The notes under the pieces: model-generated
Databases searched by the model: none
Told to the model about the DNA's origin: nothing
What the model saw: only the letters and a program-made list of their open reading frames with translations
Assembly (NCBI GenBank): GCA_025506515.1
Contig: CM046456.1
Location: 67,806,134 to 67,870,133 of the forward strand
Length of the DNA stretch: 64,000 bases
Origin: Flaveria trinervia
Taxonomy: Eukaryota > Streptophyta > Magnoliopsida > Asterales > Asteraceae
Reading direction: 5' to 3'
Made by a program: the position numbers and the translations under genes
In this document: in pieces, positions 1 through 10,847 of the stretch
Position numbering within the stretch: position 1 is the first letter of the stretch
Layout of the letters: every line of letters starts with the position of its first letter

Positions 1-689
1 CCTTTCACCTAGTTCTATGAAGATTCATGACTAGGGTGCATTACTCATTTTGTAAAACAAACATCCCAAGGGATCTATAACTGCACAAACTAGTAACAAT
101 AAACCATGTATGTAAAATTTGAGTTCCTTATACAATTAAGTTTACTTAAAGGATTTTTCAAAGTTGTTCACTTTTTCAATTTTTCAAAAAGGTCAAATTT
201 TCAATTCAATTCCCCCGTATCCCCACACTTGAGATACATTGTCCCTAATGTATGGTTTTAAATCCCATGACAATAAATACCATAAGTGGAGTTCATTCCT
301 TTCTTATTCAAAGTTCCCAAACCAAGTCCTTCCCCATTCATTAATCGAACATTTATTACAATTATTTAATATGTTGTCTCAAACACATACACAATATTGT
401 TCATAGATAGTGGGGATAGAGCACATGGACCTGATCAGTGTGCAACACTCGATAAGCAAGTGCGTCGATGGTTCTTGCTAGGGTCGTCATTAAGGTTCAT
501 CAAACTGTGGGGGAGTAGTGGTGGCCCAAACCATTCGGTCATCAAACTATGCATCTGTGGAAGTTGTATGGATCTGTGTTTCCTTCTGTTGGTGGTTCTT
601 ATGGCAGCAACAGGACCCATTGTAATGGTTGTGAAACCGATACGGGAACTACTTGGCCATCATAGAATCCCATTTGGCTCTAATCTATT
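1..689. other. 3' non-coding end of the Athila element
   Basis: No convincing gene is seen here. The minus strand at about 209-233 carries an AAGTGTGGGG-type motif, which also occurs at about 3224-3240. In Athila elements such motifs sit in untranslated sequence downstream of coding regions. The 3' LTR of this element is not recognisable and presumably lies left of position 1. The open frame on the plus strand at 397-774 is antisense to the element and has no recognisable domain. Confidence 0.4.
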
Positions 690-2075
690 TCTTTCGGCTA
701 TGGCACATACTCTCATCCTGCATAGAAATCATGATAGTGTCTCTGTTGAGTTAGATCATTGTACCTTTGGTTAAGGAACAATTGATGCTGGTACTCCTGA
801 TTTCTTGCATATAGGTTTTGTCTTTCCATTGCTTCCCGCAGCAATGTCATTGCTTCCTGATGCCTATCTCTCGCAAATATTGACTCTTCGTTGGTCATGT
901 CACACTAATAGCGGGCGATTGCTGACCATTGCATATACTCAGGTGGTCTCATGCCCTTCATGCTTGCTTCAACTGTTGGTTCTTCAGATTGCCTTTGAAT
1001 GGGAATAGGTGTACGCTCTTAACCATCCCCTTGCTCGGTGTAACCTTTATCTTCTTCCTCCTCTCTATTCTCAGCTTCTTCATCCTCCTCTAAAGACATT
1101 GGGTCTAAGTATTCACCTAGTCATAGAGGTGGAACATCTAGTCACCTCCCCATGAGCACTTCCTTAGTGCCCTTGTCCTTTAGCATGCCTTGAGTATTAG
1201 TCTTCTTGTAGAACCACATTAGTTTGCTAAATTACTCAATCATGAAGAACTTCTATGGTTTGACGATATAGTGGGTATTTTTCCTAACACTCCTTGCGCC
1301 TTCATAAGTGTTGTTATGAGTCGACGGTGTGGAATCATTTTCTTGTTTGCACTCTCTACTATCCCAAACATTCATCAACACAAAGTGTCTTTACGAGATC
1401 ATCCTTCTTCCTGTTAGCAAGGCATGATTTATATGAACATCTGTTTGCCTTATAGTGTTCTTGTCGCCTAATTTTGGGATGATGTTAAACATGTTGATCA
1501 TGTTCAGGATCTTTGGCATGATATGCATTTGGGTCCTTACAAACCGACCCCTGATACTCTCCACAAACATGTCCTCCAATATGGTCATGTCTTCTTGGGA
1601 TACAAACTTGTTGTTCCATATAACTGCTTTGATGGCTATTCATATTGATCCGTCGGTCGTGAGTCAAAGTTCACCACATGTCGAATGGTGTCAAAGGACA
1701 TAAACATCTCCTTTCTACCTACCCATCCTCTTAATATGGTTGTGGGAGGTGGGTTGTCTCCATCTTCTCAGGCCAATGTTAACATCCATTCCAAAATGGC
1801 ATTGCTTGGGATTCTATCATAGTCGCCTTCATCACAAAAGGTCAATGCAGTCTCCCAACCTAGTCCCCTGAACTTATCCACTATGTCCAAAGCTTCGAAA
1901 TCTTCTACCAACGTAGCTCGTTCACATACAAAATTTTTTTCCATGTTCTTCATTCCTTTGTCAAAATTCCCCATGTCTAAATCCTTTTGCCAACATGGGT
2001 CATAGGTGGAAATTTTGTGGGCATGAGTCAAGCTTGGTCTTGGCCCCCTGCTATGATCAACCGGTGGCATATCTT
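690..2075 (-). pseudogene. Athila 3' ORF ('plant transposon protein' type), broken
   Basis: This minus-strand remnant is the ORF that Athila elements carry between integrase and the 3' LTR. It is often called env-like because of its position. It probably starts near 2068 (MPPVDHS). Recognisable pieces are an FVCERATLVEDFEALDIVDKF-type segment followed by a GW motif (about 1800-1960), a segment with NHALLTGRR (about 1400-1590), and a charged, Gln-rich C-terminal part (about 713-898). These match my memory of the 'putative plant transposon protein' family. Several stops and frameshifts separate the pieces. I see no signal peptide or transmembrane segment, so an envelope role is not supported by sequence. 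Confidence 0.55.
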
Positions 2076-3461
2076 CATCTTACAAATACCTTTGACCATG
2101 CTTCTTTTGTTTCTTAGAAGACCTTGAAGACTCGGGTTTCATACCTTTTGACTTGCTTCTAAAAAGATGCATGATTCCTACAAAATAGACCAACTCAATT
2201 ATTTCAAAATTTCTAAGCACTGGGGCAGCCTTGGTGTCATGTTCACTTGACATTGTATTATTTGGGATTACGTATCTTGAGAAATAACCTTATCTCAAAA
2301 CATGTAATTAATCTTTTGATTCACTTTTGTTAAAATACCATATACATGTGAACATCCCAATCATGTTATGCCATAAGTTGTCCCAACATCATCAAGATGT
2401 TAACTTCATCCTTAATCTACCCTAATTCATATATGTAAGCATCTATTACTTCTAACAATGTGAAAATTCATCACATGCTTACATTAATGTTCATACACAA
2501 CCACATCACCCAAAACTCATTATGTAATGATATTTAAAACATGAACTTTGAGTTTAATGATGAAACACATACTTGGAAGATGTTAGAAGTGGAAAAATAG
2601 TGAACTTTGCTTGAATCTCAAAAATCCCCAAATTACCCGAATTTTAAACCTATCAAATCTTGAGGACCCCTTGAGAGAATTGAAAATCTAACCTGAAATT
2701 CATGTTTCCCTCGAAAATTCACTCAAGATGCATATAAGAATCGTATGATTTGGTTGAGAATTGAAGGAGTTGTGGGTGATGGAAGGTTAGGGTTTATGTG
2801 AAGAGGAGATAATGTTTGGGGAAGAAGATGGTAGAAGTAGGATGAAATTGGGTTAAATTGATGGTTCGGGTGTTTTTGGGGTGAATGGGTGGTTGAAAAT
2901 TGGTCAACAAAAGTCAAAATCCGAAATTCAACATACCTGGCGTATCGTACGCCGACCCCCTACACCGACCCCCAGCGTACGACATGCCGCTCAACGTATT
3001 GATTGGTGTATGGCCCGACGTATTTGAAAAAAAAACAGACTTTTTGAAGGGCTGACGTATGATACACCCACCCCCGACGTATCATACGTTGGTATATATA
3101 TATATTGTTCAACTACTTACGTTACGTTTTCCGTTACTTATTACCACCACCCCTTACACAATAGGGCTTCATATCAAAGCACAAAAATAGTATTGAACAT
3201 ACCTGATCTTGGAGCTAGCCATCCCCACACTTGAGAAAAACCATCGAGTAGAGGTTAACATAAGTTCATGTCCGGGAGATGATTTCATAGGAATCACGGT
3301 TGCATTTAGCTTATACAACAAGCCTTTAACCCCCTCGGTAGACCCGAGTGGATGAGTTATAGTCTCGTGAGGGTTTGTAGTGAATACACCTACAAAGTTC
3401 TCGGGTTGCCCCCGTTAGCGCTAAGTTTGACATCTTCAGCTAGACGTATTACCTTGGACGG
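2076..3461. other. Athila spacer between integrase and 3' ORF
   Basis: No gene is supported here. The stretch holds an AAGTGTGGGG-type motif on the minus strand near 3230. A cluster of near-palindromic CGTATCATACG / CGTACG words lies at about 2935-3105, and similar words recur inside the 5' LTR near 36435-36570. A short TA microsatellite sits near 3094-3106. The minus-strand open frame at 2723-2917 is low-complexity and has no domain. Confidence 0.4.
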
Positions 3462-3889
3462 TTATATGGACAACAAAGTTGGCAAGGTGCTCAGTAGAAA
3501 GCTTTCGGAAGTATGAGATGACTCATTGACATCGTTGTCTTCCAAATAGGGTTTTAGTCGATGACCATTCACCACTTGGTGTAGATGATCATCGAAATCC
3601 TCAATCTCAATATCCCCATAGTTCCTAACGTGTGTAACGAGATACGGACCTGTCCATTTGCTTTTGAGTTTCACCGAAAAGAGCTTTAACCGTGAATTAT
3701 ATAACCACACTTTTTGGCCTTCCTCGGAGGTCTTTTTCCTTAACTTAGCATCATGAACTGCTTTTGTTTTTTCCTTGTAGGCAGAAGAGCACTCATAAGC
3801 TTCATCACTCAATTCTTCTAATTCGCACATGTTAAGCTTCCTGGTTTTACCTGCAACATCATAATCCATTTTAACATTTTTAGCAACCC
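3462..3889 (-). pseudogene. Athila integrase, C-terminal part
   Basis: This minus-strand frame encodes the end of an Athila-type integrase. The diagnostic stretch is GQKVWLYNSRLKLF followed by KSKWTGPYLVTHV, preceded by an ELEEL...AYE..AYKEKTK helix. In Athila pol this region follows the DDE core and binds DNA. The codons join directly to the integrase core at 6092-6732 once the LTR at 3895-6086 is removed: AYRAL lies on one side and WVAKN on the other. Further left the reading continues to a stop near 3462. It is an inactive fragment. Confidence 0.8.
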
Positions 3890-3894
3890 ACAAA
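3890..3894 (+). repeat. Target site duplication ACAAA (left copy)
   Basis: ACAAA directly precedes the LTR that begins TGTAAGG at 3895. The same five bases follow the LTR at 6087-6091. A perfect 5-bp duplication is what gypsy integrases produce. Confidence 0.85.
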
Positions 3895-6086
3895 TGTAAG
3901 GCCACGTTCCCGGGACGCTTACAGCTGGTCGATCGTCGCACATAAAACATATGATATACATTAACTCAATTAAAACATCATAGCGGAATGAATTTAAACC
4001 ATCATTTCATTTCATATAAATATTCGCTTTTGCAAAATAATACAACATTCATTACAAAATATCGTTTGTTCGCATTATAATGCAAAAACTTTATCGCAAC
4101 ATAAAATGGATGCCATCCAAAATGAGCCAAGTAGCCGCTCGTGCCATCCTCAGCAACCAATCACCTGCCAACTGGAAAATACATAAAAGTCAGTGTTGTT
4201 GATTGAGTTCTAGTTCTATAAAGTAAAATACTTTTACTTTCCATTTAAAACCGTTCTTTACTTCCATGTGTGCTCATACATCATACGTACAAATAGATAA
4301 TCTTATTATTATCCTCATCATCGTTCAACGCATGTTACTCATTATCATTCATTATCATCATTCATTCCTTTTCTTTCGTATCATTCATTCCGTACATACA
4401 TCATTAATCTTACTTTCATTCGAACCAATGTCATGTGCTTCACCCCACCGTCATGCATAAAGCGGGTACTGGGTCGAAGTCTATAAATAGATTCCCATAC
4501 ATTGTGCCCAGTGGCCTGACCACAGTACCGGGGTAAGCGGCAAGGATCCCATACGTGTGGTCAATCGCAAGGATTAGACCCCAGTGTGCATCCTTCCGGG
4601 GTAGCTAACCCACACACTGTTGAGCTAACACCCTTCATTGAGTGTGAACCTCCATACATTGCTTGCAAGACTTTTCTTATATTCGTTCGTTCATTAATGC
4701 ATGCATTCATATTTCTTCATGTTCCGCTTAACATTATCATTAACTTCTGCTTTATGTTACATACTACTTTTCATTCATTTCATACTCATAACACATAAAT
4801 CATGGATTAATACATAATAGGAACGTAAGATCAACATAACACATTCATACATAACATCACATAAACATTATATACCCCATCACACATCATTATAAACATC
4901 ATATATTATCTATTCACATACACATGCACATGCACAACAAACAAGTCATCATAGAACATAACCGACCCTCCGCGGGACAGCGGGGGTTCGAGGGCGGCAG
5001 CCCCTGACAACGGGGTCCTAGGGGCAGCAGTCCCTAGTGGGGTCCAAGGGGCAAAGCCCCTAGCTGGGGTCACACATTTCCTTATAGAAAAATCGATCTT
5101 CCCGTTTAAACCTCTTAAAATCTTGGTCATCTAAAATGTAATTTAGTATGCATTTCCAACCCCAAACAAGTTTAAAAAAACCTTGATAATAAGGGGTCTA
5201 GAACTCACTTGGACTCAAGGAGTAGCTTCTCAATCAAGCTTTCAAAGCAAGGATTGCACTACACAGCCTGCAGATAAGTTAACACTCAAAGGAGTTAATT
5301 TCTGCCTAATTTTGCTGCTAATTTCGTTGCCAGATCAGCAGTTTTGCTGCTAGTTTCGCCAGCGGTTTCGCTGCTAGTTTCGCTGGCATCTTCGCTGGCA
5401 TTTTCACTGTCAGTTTCGCCCAACTTTCGTTGGATAACCATGTCTACGAAACTACATGTGAAATTATAGTTTCGCAGAAAGACCCATAGTTTCACCGGAC
5501 AAATATATAATTTCACTGGATGAACACCTAGTTTCGTAGAACGGGCTGAAAACTACGAACCACCCCATTTTTGACCCAAAAATTCAATATTTTACATCCA
5601 AAACCTTGGTTTATCACTCAATAAGCTATATCTAAGCTTCCTACATATTTTCTTACACAAAAACGTGAGTTTTGGGCGAATATTTGCCATTTTCAAAAAC
5701 CCAAGCTTTAGAATTCGGGTTTACATAAAAAATAAAAGATTAAATGATGTTTCTTACCTGTATTCTTGGTGTTTTCTAGTTGTTTGGATGCCCACGAACA
5801 CCAATCTTCAATCCCGTGATCAACCAAGCCTTGAATCTTCAATTCTCTCCACTTTCTCTCTCTACACTCTCTCTCTAGAATTTGGGTTGCTGAGTTGCAA
5901 ATGAGAGTTTGCTCAAGCTGATCCGTTTATATATATCGGGCATTCTCGGGACCTTAAACTCGCCAAACACATAACCCGCGGGGTCTACTCGGTCCATACT
6001 CCATTACCCGCTTATTTTTTTTAAATAGTCTTAGCTAGGCCTATTATTATTAATTGGCTCGTTTGAACTTTATTCCGGGCGTTACA
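3895..6086 (-). mobile_element. Solo LTR of a Tekay-type chromovirus, inserted in Athila integrase
   Basis: This is a 2.19-kb LTR in minus orientation. Read on the minus strand it starts TGTAACGCCC (at 6086) and ends GGCCTTACA (at 3895), so the ends are TG...CA. Its 3' half (plus-strand 3895-4250) clearly resembles the end of the chromovirus LTRs at 10848 and 17294, including the 'GTTGCTGAGGATGGC' and 'CATTGTAATGCGAAC' blocks; the 5' half differs. Both sides are flanked by ACAAA and there is no internal domain, so this is a solo LTR left by recombination between two LTRs. It contains a GTTTCGC-rich cluster at about 5320-5530. Confidence 0.85.
5320..5530 (-). repeat. Iterated GTTTCGC/GCGAAAC cluster in solo LTR
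   Basis: About ten copies of a TTTCGC core occur in roughly 200 bp, in forms such as AGTTTCGCTG, TTTCGCCAGC and TTTCGCTGGC. They lie in the body of the LTR, roughly where the related chromovirus LTR carries an unrelated ATGCGCC cluster. No function is known to me. Confidence 0.6.
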
Positions 6087-6091
6087 ACAAA
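6087..6091 (+). repeat. Target site duplication ACAAA (right copy)
   Basis: Matches 3890-3894 exactly and flanks the 3' side of the solo LTR. Confidence 0.85.
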
Positions 6092-6732
6092 GCTCTATAA
6101 GCTAATTCTACCGGTAAGTGGCACCCTTTACCATAGACCAAACGATAAGGTGTAGTGCCATTGGGGGTTTTATATGCTGTGCGATACGCCTATAAAGCAT
6201 CACCTAATTTTGTAGACCAATCCTTACAGTCGGCTAGCATGGTTATCTGTAAAATTTCCTTAATTTGCCTATTAGACACCTCTACTTGGCCGCTTGTTTG
6301 AGGGTGATATGGTGTGGCTATCCGATGATCAACTCCATATGGTTTAAGCAATTTTCCGAATTTGAAGATTTTGAAATGAGATCCCCCATCCAACTCTTGA
6401 GAATATATTTTCTTGAACAAATTTGCAAACGACAGCTTGATCATAAGTTTTGGTGGTGATGGCCTCGACCCGTTTGGACACATAATCAACTGCCATCAAA
6501 ATATACAGATTAGCATATGAATTAAGAAAGGGTCCCATAAAATCAATTCCCCACACATCGAAAATATCGACTACAAGAATCGGATGCATGGGGATCTTAT
6601 TTTGATTGGAGACACTGCCCGTTTTTTGACAATTTGAACATTATTTTGCGAATTCAAATGAGTCTTTAAAGAGTGTGGGCCAATAAAGCCCACATGATAA
6701 TATTTTAGATCCCTGTTTTCTAGCCACTGACA
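6092..6732 (-). pseudogene. Athila integrase, zinc-binding region and catalytic core
   Basis: Minus-strand integrase of the Athila type. Reading leftward from 6732 there is a zinc-binding end (YWPTLFKDSFEF followed by NCQK), then FDVWGIDFMGPF with the first catalytic Asp, then AVDYVSKRVEAI. The central block has PYGVDHRIATPYHPQTSGQVEVSNRQIKE with the catalytic Glu, and then TPIGTTPYRLVYG-like sequence up to the solo-LTR junction. Stops and frameshifts occur, for example where GDAL meets AYRTAYKTP near 6190. This is a dead copy. Its first 175 bp or so repeat at 9313-9490. Confidence 0.8.
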
Positions 6733-9254
6733 TGTAACATCTGCTATTTTTGAAACTATAAACCCAAACCCGAAACCGTTTTGAAACTTCCATACAATGA
6801 ATTTTTTTAATTATTTTATTTAATAAAATGCATTAAATGTGCAATTTATCTAATATGGTGAGTTGTTTTATTCAATTATTCATTTATTAAACCATATAAA
6901 CAACTTATAATAAGTTATGGGTTTATAAATATATTCTCTTCATATAAATATATAAAACTTTATTTATCATTTTACAATAAGAAACTAAAAAAATCTTATT
7001 AAATATTTATAAAATGAATGGAACATAATATATTACAATTATAATATTAAAGTTTGGAGTTTAAAGACTTTTTATATAAAATAATAAAAAGCATAATGAC
7101 CAGGGGCTAAACTTGTCAATTACTAAAAACAACCCCAAACCACCCGCCCCCCAATCCCGTCGGACTTCCAACCTCCGGCGACCCTCCACTCTTGAAATGC
7201 TTACTTAAAATGTGACTAAACCGAACCTTAATTACTGTACATTGTTTTCAAACTTAAAACCATGTTAAATTGTGATTATTCGACCATTAACACAAGAAAT
7301 CAAAACCGAAATCATCAATTCATCCTTAACTCGTTGATCTTGTAACTATTCAAATTATTTCTTTTTGAATGAGGAGAAATGTTCTAATCAATCCCTTGAA
7401 CCTATATGATTCACCAATTACTCATATAATGCACTCCAACTGATTTCAATCACCATCGATCATCATCTTCATTCGCGACCTGCAACTTAATCGTGATCCA
7501 TGTTCGAAGCTCTATTAAACAGAATTGACAGAGGGCTTTTGCTTATCATCGTCCTTAGAATCTACCTGCAAAGTTAATTTCATTATCAACATTATAAAAA
7601 CTATGAAAAAAGTTATTTAAAAGTTTGTCTTTTATTACTTTATAATAGTTTTCTTTAATTCAAATAAGTTATGTTATAACTTATTTAAATAATTGATTAT
7701 TTTGATCAAGTCATTAATTAATAAATTATTAAGTTATTTTTTTTCAAGATTTTAAAACTTATAATCCTAAATTTAATTACTTTTTAAAGAATAGAAAGGT
7801 TATAAAACATTATTAAGCCACTTATATGTTATAAATATAATATAGCTCAAACTTGAATTATTTCAAAACACTTTAAACCTACATATTACAAATACTTTAA
7901 ATGATTAATCATTCAAATAGTTATTCACATAATTATTTAAATAATTAATTATTCATCTATTCATTTAACTATGTTATATCATAAATAGTTAATAAGTTTA
8001 ATCCTTCAACTTTTATTTATGTTTTTGAAACTTATAAAATAATATAATTTTCTATTATACTTTATTCTTATTTTTTAAGCTTTGATATTATAAGACCTTT
8101 ATAATGAATCATATAAAAGCTTAAAACTTTATAAAATGAAAATTTTAAACTCATTACCTTAATCAAAATTTAAATAATTAATTATTAAATTAATTATTTC
8201 TTCTCACACATTACAATTAATCTTTATTAAATCAATAAATTAGATCACTCTTTCTCATTCCCAATTTTAATTGATTTTATTCCATCTTTATTGAACCCAA
8301 ACGTAATCGATTGCATTATTGTATTTTATTTGACTTAAATATTAAAACCTCCAAATTCCAAATGAAACCTTAATTCATATTTACTCTTGAATCTTAACTT
8401 TATTCTTATCCTAAGACACGAAATCTTCTATTGAATCGTGAAGGAATCATTGGAACCATCTAATTTTCTTATTATTATCTAAAGTGCATTCTACATCTTG
8501 TGAGTTTTTCACGTGAGTTCTTCATGCCCTCTTTTTTACTTTATTTCACACCTTTTAAGGTGAAACATGTTAACCTTATCAACTTACAATTATGAACTTT
8601 TTGATACTTGTAACGCACATGCAATTCATCTTTACTTTTTGTCATGGTTATTTGAGATATATTATATGTTGACAATTATTAACTATTGCTAGCCTGGTGA
8701 CGTCATTGATCTATGGGTCTGACAAGCCTATTTGGTGCTAAAGCTGAAGTATTGCCGGCTCCTGATGACATATGTCTTGTTCATCATGGGAACCAAGTAC
8801 ACTTAGCTAATCGTTATAAAATTGTAAACTTATTCTTGGCCAAGTTTGATTGTAGCTATATGTGTTCTATAAATTTGCATAATTTATAACTATTGAGATG
8901 AATTTCTACTTGTAAATCTCATATATATATATATACACATATATATATGTATGTATGTATATATGTTTAACCCATGGATACTCACCAACTTCCAAAGTTG
9001 ACTCTTTATTTTTAACATGTTTCAGGATCGCTACTTGAGGAATTTTTCTTGCTCATATAGGACTTGGACTTAGTTAAATAAGTATCTTATGTTTTTGTTT
9101 AAATCTTTTTTGTATTGTAATAACTTAATTGTCTAGTATTATTTACTAAGAAATGAAATTTAATATTATTTCAATTTATTTAATTTCATGCACTATGAGT
9201 AATCGTTTCACATTCCTCTGCCTCGATTATTCCGCCGTCAGTCAAGGTGTGACA
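6733..9254 (+). mobile_element. Second LTR insertion (2.5 kb, solo or truncated), gypsy type
   Basis: An AT-rich, gene-free block begins TGTAACATCTGC and ends GGTGTGACA, giving inverted ends TGT(A/C)ACA and an LTR-like length of 2.52 kb. It interrupts the Athila integrase. The 3' third, with 'GATACTCACCAAC' and 'TTTCAGGATCGC' near 8975-9035, resembles plant chromovirus LTRs. No internal coding sequence is present. The flanking five bases (TGACA left, CTGCC right) do not match, so either a border was rearranged or an edge is misplaced. A TA/CATA/TGTA microsatellite is at about 8916-8966. Confidence 0.6.
8916..8966. repeat. TA/CATA/TGTA microsatellite
   Basis: About 50 bp of alternating TA with CACATA and TGTATG interruptions inside the second LTR. 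It is simple-sequence DNA with no other signal. Confidence 0.8.
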
Positions 9255-9312
9255 CTGCCCATTCGTCCACCTCGATGATTCCACCATCGTTTCACATTCG
9301 TCTGCCTCGATG
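9255..9312. repeat. Junction with repeated LTR-end words
   Basis: Between the LTR end (9254) and the Athila fragment there are about 58 bp of 'CATTCGTC-CTCGATGA' words. They resemble the terminal bases of the LTR at about 9205-9235 (CATTCCTCTGCCTCGATTATTCC). This looks like local duplication of the LTR terminus at a rearranged border. Confidence 0.45.
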
Positions 9313-9490
9313 AGCTATGAAATATTGACTACAAGATCAGATGCATGGGCATCTCATTCCGTTTGGAGACATTGCCTATTTTTTGACAATTTAAACATTG
9401 TTTTGCAAATTCAAATGAGTCATTAAAGAGTGTAGGCCAATATAGCCCACATGATAATATTTTATATCCCTGTTTCTTGCCACTGACCAC
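9313..9490 (-). pseudogene. Duplicate of Athila integrase zinc-binding segment
   Basis: The minus strand encodes KILSCGLYWPTLFNDSFEF and NCQKIGNVSKRNEMP, the integrase zinc-binding region. It covers the same ground as 6557-6732 with many differences, and the two copies flank the LTR at 6733-9254. A simple insertion cannot produce a 175-bp duplication, so a second Athila copy or a rearrangement is implied. Confidence 0.7.
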
Positions 9491-9761
9491 CACATACAGA
9501 TGCATGCAAATGTCCTAAAACCAATTAGATCTCATCATCAGGTATGTTTCTACTGATAATCTGATCTGCCTACACTTTAAACAAGTCGAGTTCATCCCAT
9601 ATGTAATGCTTTGCTTGGGCTAGGAATTGTTGCTTCTTCTTCTTTGTCCAATGGTCTAGAAGTGTTCCTGCAGCCAAATATTTAGCAAAGTTAGCATACC
9701 ATGGAGTGGTGGAAACATATAATAATTGTTCATCTAGAAATGTTTCGTTGATTTCATCATT
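9491..9761 (-). pseudogene. Athila pol spacer between RNase H and integrase
   Basis: Degraded minus-strand pol sequence joins the RNase H block to the integrase zinc-binding region. Broken frames remain but no catalytic motif. It is included as part of the Athila backbone because it is continuous with both neighbours. Confidence 0.5.
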
Positions 9762-10139
9762 CTAAACATTGGTTTGGTGTATGACGTGTGACAAATGATC
9801 AGCTACTACATTGTCACTTCCCCTCTTGTGACGAATCTCCAAATTAAATTCCTGTAACAGCAGAATCCCCCTAATTATCCTTGGTTTAGCATCTTTCTTT
9901 CCCATCAAGTATCGTACTGCACTATGATCAGAATAGATAATGACTTTACTGACCCAAATGTATGATCTAAATTTGTCTAATGCATATACTACTGCAAGTA
10001 ATTCTTTTTCCGTACTGATATAATTTAACTGTGCACCGGAAAGAGTTTTACTTGCGTAATATAGCCACAGGTCTCTTATCCACCTGTTGTCCCAAGACCG
10101 CTCCCACCGCATAATCACTTGCATCGCACATAATTTCAA
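9762..10139 (-). pseudogene. Athila RNase H domain
   Basis: A minus-strand frame contains the gypsy RNase H pattern: YYASKTLSGAQLNYISTEKELLAVVYALDKFR (seen at about 9960-10070) with the catalytic Glu in TEKELLAV, then IYSDHSAVRYL with a catalytic Asp, and finally GSDNVVADHLSH. RNase H removes the RNA template during reverse transcription. The start of the domain (first Asp) lies in a shifted frame near 10090-10140. It continues the RT fragment to the right. Confidence 0.85.
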
Positions 10140-10842
10140 AAGGTAAAGCCTAATTTGGTGATTTCAATATGGGGGCTTCAATTAATTTTTGTTTTAACAT
10201 GTTGAAAGCTTGAACACATTCATTATCAAATACAAAAGGAACATCTTTTAAAAGGAGATTGCATAAAGGTTTTGTAATGATGATAAACTTCTTTATAAAC
10301 CTTCGATAAAACCCTACATGCCCTAAGAACAAACGTATACCTTTTATGCAAGTAGGGGTGGTAGAGTCGAAATTACTTGAATTTTTTCATGATCCACTTC
10401 AATTCCCCTACTAGAGATCACGTGACCTAAAACAATTCCTTCTTGCATCAAAGTGACTTTTTTCCCAACTTAAAACCAAATGTGTTTCAACACACCTTTT
10501 TAATACTTTTGTTAATTGAGCTAAACATGAATCAAAGGATGTGCCAAGAATAGAAAAGTCATCCATGAAGATTTCCAAAGAGTCCCCAACCATATTTGAA
10601 AAGATACTCATCATGTACCTTTAAAAGGTGGTTGGGGCGTTACATAATCCAAACAGCATTCGCCTAAACGTGAAGGTTTCATATGGGCATGTCAACATGG
10701 TCTTTTGTTGATCATTAGGATGGATAGCAATTAGGTTATAAACGGAATATCCATCTAGAAAACAGTAAAATTTCTAACCTGTGAGCTTTTCTATTATTTG
10801 ACCAATAAATGGTAACAAGAAATGATCCTTAGTAGTAGCTGC
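10140..10842 (-). pseudogene. Athila reverse transcriptase, main part
   Basis: Minus-strand RT of Athila type. From right to left there are KDHFLLPFIGQIIEKL (about 10790-10830), FLDGYS, LFGLCNAPTTF, the catalytic block FMDDFSILG (about 10550-10590, with Phe in place of Tyr in YMDD), and FLGHVGFYRRFIKKF (about 10290-10330). Stops and frameshifts break the domain. Its N-terminal codons (CIDYKKRN) are 8.6 kb away at 19455-19506, beyond the inserted chromovirus, which proves the nesting. Confidence 0.85.
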
Positions 10843-10847
10843 ATTTC
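10843..10847 (+). repeat. Target site duplication of chromovirus, left (ATTTC)
   Basis: Five bases before the 5' LTR. The right copy at 19450-19454 is ATTCC, one mismatch, as expected for an old insertion. Confidence 0.7.

Noticed and set aside
397..774. 125-codon plus-strand frame near the window start
   Set aside because: Lies antisense to the Athila 3' region, has no domain and no plausible promoter.
6733..9254. TGACA as target duplication of the second LTR
   Set aside because: The right-hand TGACA is itself the LTR terminus; using it would leave the LTR without a CA end.
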